From Oscillospiraceae bacterium (GTDB lineage: Bacteria > Bacillota > Clostridia > Oscillospirales > Acutalibacteraceae): a stretch of 64,000 bases of DNA. Shown here piece after piece: positions 59,397 to 64,000 of the stretch. Made by a program: the position numbers and the translations under genes. The notes beneath the pieces were generated by a model. That model ran no database searches. It was not told where the DNA came from and saw only the letters and a program-made list of their open reading frames with translations. Each line of letters opens with the position of its first letter. Within the stretch, counting starts at the first letter, position 1. The stretch lies in assembly GCA_031268095.1 (NCBI GenBank), contig JAIRXU010000077.1:62001-126000 (forward strand), in the 5' to 3' direction.

Positions 59397-60620
59397 TCAG
59401 TTCCCGATTCCTTTGGATCCGCCGATTTTCGCCCCGGCCAGGACGTTGGTCTCGAACGAAAATGTCAGGTCCTCCTGCTGGCGGGCGCGGCGGAAAGCCA
59501 GATCCACCATTTCCCGGAGCAAATCCCGGTACGCCAACCCCGCGGGCTCCCAGAGGTAGAACGACAGCGACCCGGGGATGGTATTGATCTCGTTGAGCCA
59601 AACGTCCCCGCTCTCTTTGTCCAGCAAAAAGTCGATCCGGGCCACCCCGGCGGCGTCGATGCACTGGAACGCCCGGACAGCCAGTTCCCGGATCCGGGTT
59701 TCCAGCGCGGGGGGAATGTCGGCGGGGATCCTGCGGTCGAGGCTGGCCATGCCCGCGCCCTTGCTGCCGCCGGCGGGGGCGCTTTTCGCGCCGGTCTTGC
59801 CGCCCTTTCCGCCGCCCGACATATATTTGTTTTCATAGCTCAAAATCTCTTCGGCGTTCAGCGGTTCTTCGCAGACGGAGGCGCGGGCGCTGTCCGCGTC
59901 GCCCAGCACGGCGCAGTTGATCTCCTGGAGGGACTGGACGGCAGGCTCCACCAGAACCTTGGGCGCGAACTGGAACGCCAGCTCCAGCGCCCTGCGCAGC
60001 GCGTCTTCGTCTCCCGCTTTGGTGATTCCGACGCTGGATCCGAGGTTGACGGGCTTGACGATCACCGGGAACCGGAAGCGTTTTTGCAGCGCCGCCAGCG
60101 CCGCGTCCGGGTCCGCGTCGTATTCCGCCGTCCGCACACAGAGACAGTCCAGCACGGGGATCCCGTTGTCCTTGAAAACCGTCTTCATCACGTATTTATC
60201 CATCCCGACGGCAGAGGCCAAAATATCGCAGCCGACGAAGGGAACCCCCAGCAGCCGCAGCAGCCCCTGGATGGTGCCGTCCTCCGCGTTGGTGCCGTGC
60301 ACAATCGGGAACACGCAGTCCAGCTCCGCCAGCGTCTGCTTGCCGAACGCTTTCGCCGGCTGCCGCAGGAGGACGGCCTTGCCGCCCAGCCGGGCGGGGA
60401 CCACCTGCTGGCTCCGGGCCAGCAGCGCGGGGATATCCCGGTACGCTTCTATCCTGCCAACGTCCTCGCCGGTATAAAATTCGTTGTCCTTGGTCAGGTA
60501 CAGCGGGATCACGTCATATTTCTCCCGGTCCAGGGCCGCCGCGGCCTGGAGGGCGGAAATAACGGAAATCTCGTGTTCGACGCTCTTGCCGCCGAAGAGC
60601 ACGGCCAACTGCAATTTCAT
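59397..60620 (-). CDS. ddl: D-alanine-D-alanine ligase with a Gly/Lys-rich insertion
   Basis: 407 residues, longer than the usual 310-380. ATP-grasp features: FGGKSVEHEISVISA (Glu15/17), MDKYVMKT (Lys142), VIVKPVNLGSSVGI (Lys189), and NEINTIPGS at the C-terminus for Mg2+. The omega loop begins with SYENKYMSGG, then a low-complexity insertion of about 25 residues (268-292: Gly, Lys, Ala, Ser) before RRIPADIPP. The enzyme makes the D-Ala-D-Ala used by MurF, encoded upstream. The ATG at 60620 has AAAGGA at a long spacing. No feature points to a D-lactate or D-serine (Van) ligase. Confidence 0.9.
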   Translation of the reverse strand: MKLQLAVLFGGKSVEHEISVISALQAAAALDREKYDVIPLYLTKDNEFYTGEDVGRIEAYRDIPALLARSQQVVPARLGGKAVLLRQPAKAFGKQTLAELDCVFPIVHGTNAEDGTIQGLLRLLGVPFVGCDILASAVGMDKYVMKTVFKDNGIPVLDCLCVRTAEYDADPDAALAALQKRFRFPVIVKPVNLGSSVGITKAGDEDALRRALELAFQFAPKVLVEPAVQSLQEINCAVLGDADSARASVCEEPLNAEEILSYENKYMSGGGKGGKTGAKSAPAGGSKGAGMASLDRRIPADIPPALETRIRELAVRAFQCIDAAGVARIDFLLDKESGDVWLNEINTIPGSLSFYLWEPAGLAYRDLLREMVDLAFRRARQQEDLTFSFETNVLAGAKIGGSKGIGN

Positions 60621-60681
60621 GGAAGCACCATTCCTTTCGTCGCGGGGCGCTCTGTATCGCCGGCTGTCCGGCGCGGCCGCC

Positions 60682-62202
60682 TCAATAATTATCCGGCAAA
60701 TCGTTTTCCAGCAAAATAATCTTCCGTCCCGGCATGGGATAGGCCATTGCCTTCGCCATCGCCTCTTCCAGCGTGTCCACGCACACGAGCCGCTCCGGCG
60801 GGAACCCCGCTTCCAGCGCGCCCCGGCGGATGGGTTCCGTCCTGCGTACGCCCACCAGCGCAATCATGTCGCAAACCGCCGCCTGGGCGCCGAAGGCCGC
60901 GTTGCGGGTTTCTTCTTCCTCGCCCAGTTCAACCATCCCCGGCGTGATCAGGATCTTGCAGCCCTCGAAGAGGGCCAGCGTCGCCAGCGCGGCGGCCGCG
61001 CCGCTGGGGTTGGCGTTGTAGGCGTCGTCGATCACCAGCACCCCGCCGCCCCGGTCAATCAGCTGGAGCCGGTGGGGAACGGGCTGGAGCTTCCGGACCT
61101 GCCCCCGCAGTTCCTTCAGGGGAACGCCCAGCGCGTGGGCCACCGCGATGGCCCCGACCACATTGATCACGTTGTGCCGTCCGATCAGCCCGGTCGTGAA
61201 TCGCTCCTTCTCTCCGTCCGGGGCGATGGCGGTGAAGGAAGTCCCCCGTTCGCTGACGGAGATTTCTTCCGCGTAATACTGCCCGCCCCCCGGCTGCGAA
61301 GCATAGGTGACGGCATCCCGTCCGGTGCGCCCGAGCTCCGCGCGGATGTTTGCGTCCTCGCCGTTGGCGAACAGGATTCCTTCCGGCGGGAGGGACCGGG
61401 CCAGTTCGAATTTGGTGCTGACGACGTTTTCCAGGCTGAAAAAGGTCTCCAGGTGCTGCGGGCCAACGGAGGTCAGCACCCCGTGGGTGGGATGGACGAT
61501 ATCGCAAATCTCCTGAATGTCCCCGACCTTCTTCGCGCCCATTTCGCAAAGGAAAATTTCATGGGCGGCCGAGAGGGATTCCCGGATCACTTTCACGACG
61601 CCCATCGGCGTGTTCTTGTTTCCCGGCGTCATCAGGACGTTGTATTTTCCCCGGAGCAGCGTATAGAGGAAATGCTTCACGCTGGTTTTGCCGTAACTGC
61701 CCGTGATGCCGATGATCAGCAGCTTCGGGTGTTCCCGGAGCATCCGCATGGCGTCCCGGGTATAATGGTCCCGAATCGCCTTTTCCATCGGCGCATTGAT
61801 CGCGTTGGCCAGCAGGATCAGCTCCGGCAGCAGGATCTGCGGCAGCCAGGCGGCGGAGAGCAGCTGAAACGCCTGCACCTTTCCGTTCCAGAGCAGGGGC
61901 AGACACACCCACACCGCCGTCCAGAGCAGGAAGAGCAGCCCCAGCGTCGCAATCATCCGCTTGAGCCGCGCGGTGATGTCCAGCGGCTTCTTGACCTTCC
62001 CCTTCTTCGGCGGCCAGAAGAAAAATCCCCCCGCCAAGGGCAGCAGCAGCGGCGGCGCCCGCCGGGCGTTCTGCCGCAGCCAGGCCCGCTGGGCTTTTGG
62101 CTGATAGGTATTGAGCTGAAACATATGCAGGAAAAACCGCGCGGCCAGCGCGCAGCCAACCAGCGATGCCGTGTACCCTGCCGCGGAAAAGATCCAAAGC
62201 AA
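60682..62202 (-). CDS. murF: MurF-type Mur ligase with N-terminal membrane domain
   Basis: 506 residues. The N-terminal ~150 residues contain membrane helices (about 3-25, 52-63, 85-107, 110-132) and basic loops. This replaces the UDP-MurNAc-binding domain of soluble MurF. The catalytic part has Walker-like GITGSYGKTS (165-174), NTPMGVVKV, EMGAKKVGDI and, later, VIDDAYNANPSG, diagnostic of MurF. It should add D-Ala-D-Ala to the UDP-MurNAc-tripeptide, or a related lipid substrate. The TTG start at 62202 follows GGGAGGGG at seven bases. It lies upstream of ddl. Confidence 0.82.
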   Translation of the reverse strand: MLWIFSAAGYTASLVGCALAARFFLHMFQLNTYQPKAQRAWLRQNARRAPPLLLPLAGGFFFWPPKKGKVKKPLDITARLKRMIATLGLLFLLWTAVWVCLPLLWNGKVQAFQLLSAAWLPQILLPELILLANAINAPMEKAIRDHYTRDAMRMLREHPKLLIIGITGSYGKTSVKHFLYTLLRGKYNVLMTPGNKNTPMGVVKVIRESLSAAHEIFLCEMGAKKVGDIQEICDIVHPTHGVLTSVGPQHLETFFSLENVVSTKFELARSLPPEGILFANGEDANIRAELGRTGRDAVTYASQPGGGQYYAEEISVSERGTSFTAIAPDGEKERFTTGLIGRHNVINVVGAIAVAHALGVPLKELRGQVRKLQPVPHRLQLIDRGGGVLVIDDAYNANPSGAAAALATLALFEGCKILITPGMVELGEEEETRNAAFGAQAAVCDMIALVGVRRTEPIRRGALEAGFPPERLVCVDTLEEAMAKAMAYPMPGRKIILLENDLPDNY

Positions 62203-62259
62203 CGGGCTTCCCCTCCCTTGTCTAAATCTTGAAACGCCAGCCGTCCGGCGCCGAAAAGC

Positions 62260-63021
62260 CTAGGGTCTGATCTCTAAAAAAGACCCGATCACCCGCAGGA
62301 ATTGCGCTTGTTTTTCCAGGAAAGCATAATGCCCCGCGTCCTCCAGAATGACCAGCCCCGCCCCGGGGATCTTCTCTTGCATCAGTTGCCCGTCCTTCAG
62401 CGGCGTCGCCGTGTCGTTCCGGCCCCAGATCAGCAGCGTCGGCGGCTGGACCTTCTCCAGCAGCGGCGTCAGATCTTCGTTGACGGTCTTCACCAGCACC
62501 TGCCGCATCATCGGCGAAGCGGCGCGGTAGTCGGCGGACCCGTGCCTGTTTCGGTAAGCTTCCATCAGCTTCGGGAACGGCCGCAGCAGCTTCTTTCCAA
62601 TCCGGTAGCGCCGTGCCCGGCGCCGGCTTCGCTTCGTCGGGGCCGGTTTGATTCCCGCGGCGTCTACCAGAATCAGCTTCGGGAAGACGGGCGCGGCCAG
62701 CCCGCGCGCGGCCAGCTTGATGGTGAGCCGTCCGCCGAAGGAATGCCCCAGCAGGATGCAGCGGGCAATCCCCAGCCGTTCCAGCAGGGCAAGCACATGG
62801 TCGGCGTAGTCATCCAGCGTCCAGGGGAAGGCGGGCTCGGGGCTTTGACCAAACCCGGGGAAGTCCGGGGCAATCACGCGGTATTTCCGGACCAGCAGAT
62901 CCGTCAGCGGCCGGAACAGGCTGTGGTCTGTGCCCCAGCCATGCAGCAAAACGACGGCCTCGCCCTCCCGGGGGCCTTCGTCCAGGAAAAATACGCGCTG
63001 CCCGTTCAGTTCCTCTGTCAT
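62260..63021 (-). CDS. Alpha/beta-fold hydrolase
   Basis: 253 residues. Nucleophile elbow GHSFGG with Ser94; VVLLHGWGTDHSLF provides the oxyanion HG; the acid is in WGRNDTATP (Asp) and the base in EDAGHYAF (His). The segment with many Arg/Lys (PTKRSRRRARRYRIGKK) is the lid. Substrate unknown. The ATG at 63021 follows GGAGGGAA. It is upstream of murF-ddl on the same strand, 57 bases away. Confidence 0.85.
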   Translation of the reverse strand: MTEELNGQRVFFLDEGPREGEAVVLLHGWGTDHSLFRPLTDLLVRKYRVIAPDFPGFGQSPEPAFPWTLDDYADHVLALLERLGIARCILLGHSFGGRLTIKLAARGLAAPVFPKLILVDAAGIKPAPTKRSRRRARRYRIGKKLLRPFPKLMEAYRNRHGSADYRAASPMMRQVLVKTVNEDLTPLLEKVQPPTLLIWGRNDTATPLKDGQLMQEKIPGAGLVILEDAGHYAFLEKQAQFLRVIGSFLEIRP

Positions 63022-63045
63022 GGATTTCCCTCCTCCCTTCCGAAC

Positions 63046-64000
63046 TTATGCGCCCGTTTTGTCCAATATACAGGGCGGCAAGTGGATGCTGCCCCAATTG
63101 GCGCGCCAGACTTCCCGTCCTTCCGGCCCTTCCCGGCCCAGCACTTCGAACGCGAAGGTCGGATAAACACAGTCCAGCGTCGAAAACGCGCCAAAATTGT
63201 CGCCGGTGCCGAGGCCGAGGGCAATCGTGTAACTCCCCGGCGCCAGGCAGTGCCCCGCGAAGGAAAATACGGCCGTGTGGTTCCCCGCCGCCAGCTGCGG
63301 CGCAAAAGCCTCGGAATAGCTCATCCCGACGGCGCCGCGGCTGTCGTGCAGCTCTACGCGCAGCGTAACGGGCCGGTCAATCTCCGTGTGGCTGCAAAAG
63401 TGCAGCCGGAACCGGATGGGTTCTTCGTAGGCATAGACGCAGTCGCGGGTGTCCAGCAGTTCCAGTCTGGTCATCGTCGCTTCTCCGGAGAGGAAGTCCA
63501 TGCGCTCCCGCTGGGTCAGGTCGATGTCCGTTTCGTGCGCCCCGCCCTCCGCCTGGTATTGCCGGATGCCTTCTTCCACGTCCCCATCGAAGATCACCCG
63601 TCCTTCTTTCAGGCAAATGGCCCGGGTGCACATCTGGCGGATGGTGGCCATGTTGTGGCTGACGTAAAGCACCGTGCAGCCGTTTTCGGCCACCGCGCTC
63701 ATCTGGTCCAGGCATTTTTTCTGGAACCGCGCGTCGCCGACGGCGAGCACCTCGTCCACCACGAGGATGTCCGGTTCCATGTGGGCCGCCACGGCGAAGG
63801 CCAGACGCACAAACATCCCGCTGGAATAGCGCTTGACCGGCGTGTCGATGAACTTGCCGATTTCCGAGAATTCCAAAATCGCGCCGAACTTCGCGTCGAT
63901 CTCCGTCTTGCGCATGCCCAGAATCGCGCCGTTGAGGTAGACGTTTTCCCGTCCGGTCAGTTCCGGATGGAACCCTGTCCCGACCTCCAGCATCGCCGAC
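63046..64000 (-). CDS. Wzt-type polysaccharide ABC exporter ATPase, N-terminus cut by window edge
   Basis: About 318 residues are present and the frame runs off the right edge. The visible part begins with LEVGTGFHPELTGRENVYLNGAILGMRK, typical of O-antigen/teichoic-acid exporters (Wzt/TagH/RfbB). It contains the ABC signature RYSSGMFVRLAF, Walker B ILVVDEVLAVGD and switch VSHNM. Residues from about 160 form a C-terminal Wzt_C-like carbohydrate-binding beta domain (HFCSHTEIDRPVTLRVELHDSRGAVGMSYSEAF). It energises export of a surface polysaccharide. Walker A is outside the window. Confidence 0.88.
   Translation of the reverse strand, partial: SAMLEVGTGFHPELTGRENVYLNGAILGMRKTEIDAKFGAILEFSEIGKFIDTPVKRYSSGMFVRLAFAVAAHMEPDILVVDEVLAVGDARFQKKCLDQMSAVAENGCTVLYVSHNMATIRQMCTRAICLKEGRVIFDGDVEEGIRQYQAEGGAHETDIDLTQRERMDFLSGEATMTRLELLDTRDCVYAYEEPIRFRLHFCSHTEIDRPVTLRVELHDSRGAVGMSYSEAFAPQLAAGNHTAVFSFAGHCLAPGSYTIALGLGTGDNFGAFSTLDCVYPTFAFEVLGREGPEGREVWRANWGSIHLPPCILDKTGA

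Noticed and set aside
59397-60620. Van-type D-Ala-D-Lac or D-Ala-D-Ser ligase
   Set aside because: No vanH, vanX, vanY or vanT neighbour; it lies beside murF, as expected for an ordinary ddl.
1-64000. tRNA, rRNA, CRISPR array, prophage, IS element or attachment site
   Set aside because: None seen: no T-loop GGTTCGA-type cloverleaf, no regularly spaced repeats, and no transposase or integrase reading frame.

Overview
The window looks like a chromosomal segment of a G+C-rich, spore-forming Firmicute of class Clostridia, plausibly a gut or rumen Oscillospirales-type bacterium. The evidence is a SpoVAF/GerA-type spore germination protein, two DUF4474 proteins, a SipW-like signal peptidase, a ClpE-type unfoldase, a clostridial glycolytic operon and strong Shine-Dalgarno (AGGAGG-type) sites with many TTG starts. 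The taxon is an inference from gene content, not from a marker gene. No rRNA, tRNA, CRISPR array, insertion sequence or phage gene was seen; most genes look like ordinary chromosomal genes.

Region by region. 1-2.9 kb: the 5' part of a GPH-family sugar symporter, then a two-gene unit of a coiled-coil protein and a PARP-like ADP-ribosyltransferase-fold protein. 2.9-11.3 kb (minus strand): spoVAF, then an operon read pgk - methyltransferase - tpiA - SipW-like signal peptidase - gpmI - GH29 fucosidase. 11.6-15.4 kb (plus): an XRE regulator with a large C-terminal domain and a palindromic operator, and two DUF4474 secreted proteins, each with its own strong promoter. 15.5-24.1 kb (minus): Nudix hydrolase, small membrane protein, MATE transporter, a glyA-led operon with a GT-C glycosyltransferase, an FAD oxidoreductase and a GH99-like protein, and a half-length CbiK. 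24.2-30.5 kb (plus): a FecCD-type ABC importer, an iron-type alcohol dehydrogenase, and a compact sulfur unit of siroheme sulfite reductase, TusA, a ThiS-like carrier with a C-terminal tail, a MoeB/ThiF-like activating enzyme and a JAMM protease. This arrangement resembles the protein-thiocarboxylate sulfur system known from Wolinella.

30.6-44 kb (minus): cvpA-pgsA-clpE, a GH38 mannosidase, an unrecognised 612-residue protein, a membrane-anchored protein, a GH31 enzyme, a DUF5050-like lipoprotein and a polytopic membrane protein whose candidate promoter contains a G10 tract. 44-47 kb (plus): a 52-residue anionic hydrophobic peptide behind two copies of a palindromic operator, then glycogen phosphorylase. 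47-64 kb: a second GH38, a conserved clostridial membrane protein, a CPBP protease, an ECF sigma factor with its probable membrane-bound partner, a GH106-like enzyme, a GNAT acetyltransferase, and an alpha/beta hydrolase - MurF - Ddl group beside a partial Wzt-type ABC ATPase.

Taken together the segment describes a saccharolytic anaerobe that imports sugars and short glycans and cleaves mannosyl, fucosyl, glucosyl and probably rhamnosyl linkages. Most of the glycosidases lack signal peptides, so they probably act inside the cell. The products enter a clustered lower glycolysis and surplus glucose is stored as glycogen. The most interesting non-housekeeping items are the PARP-like pair, the sulfur-carrier cluster with its tailed ThiS, the small peptide with twin operators, and the homopolymer-containing promoter.
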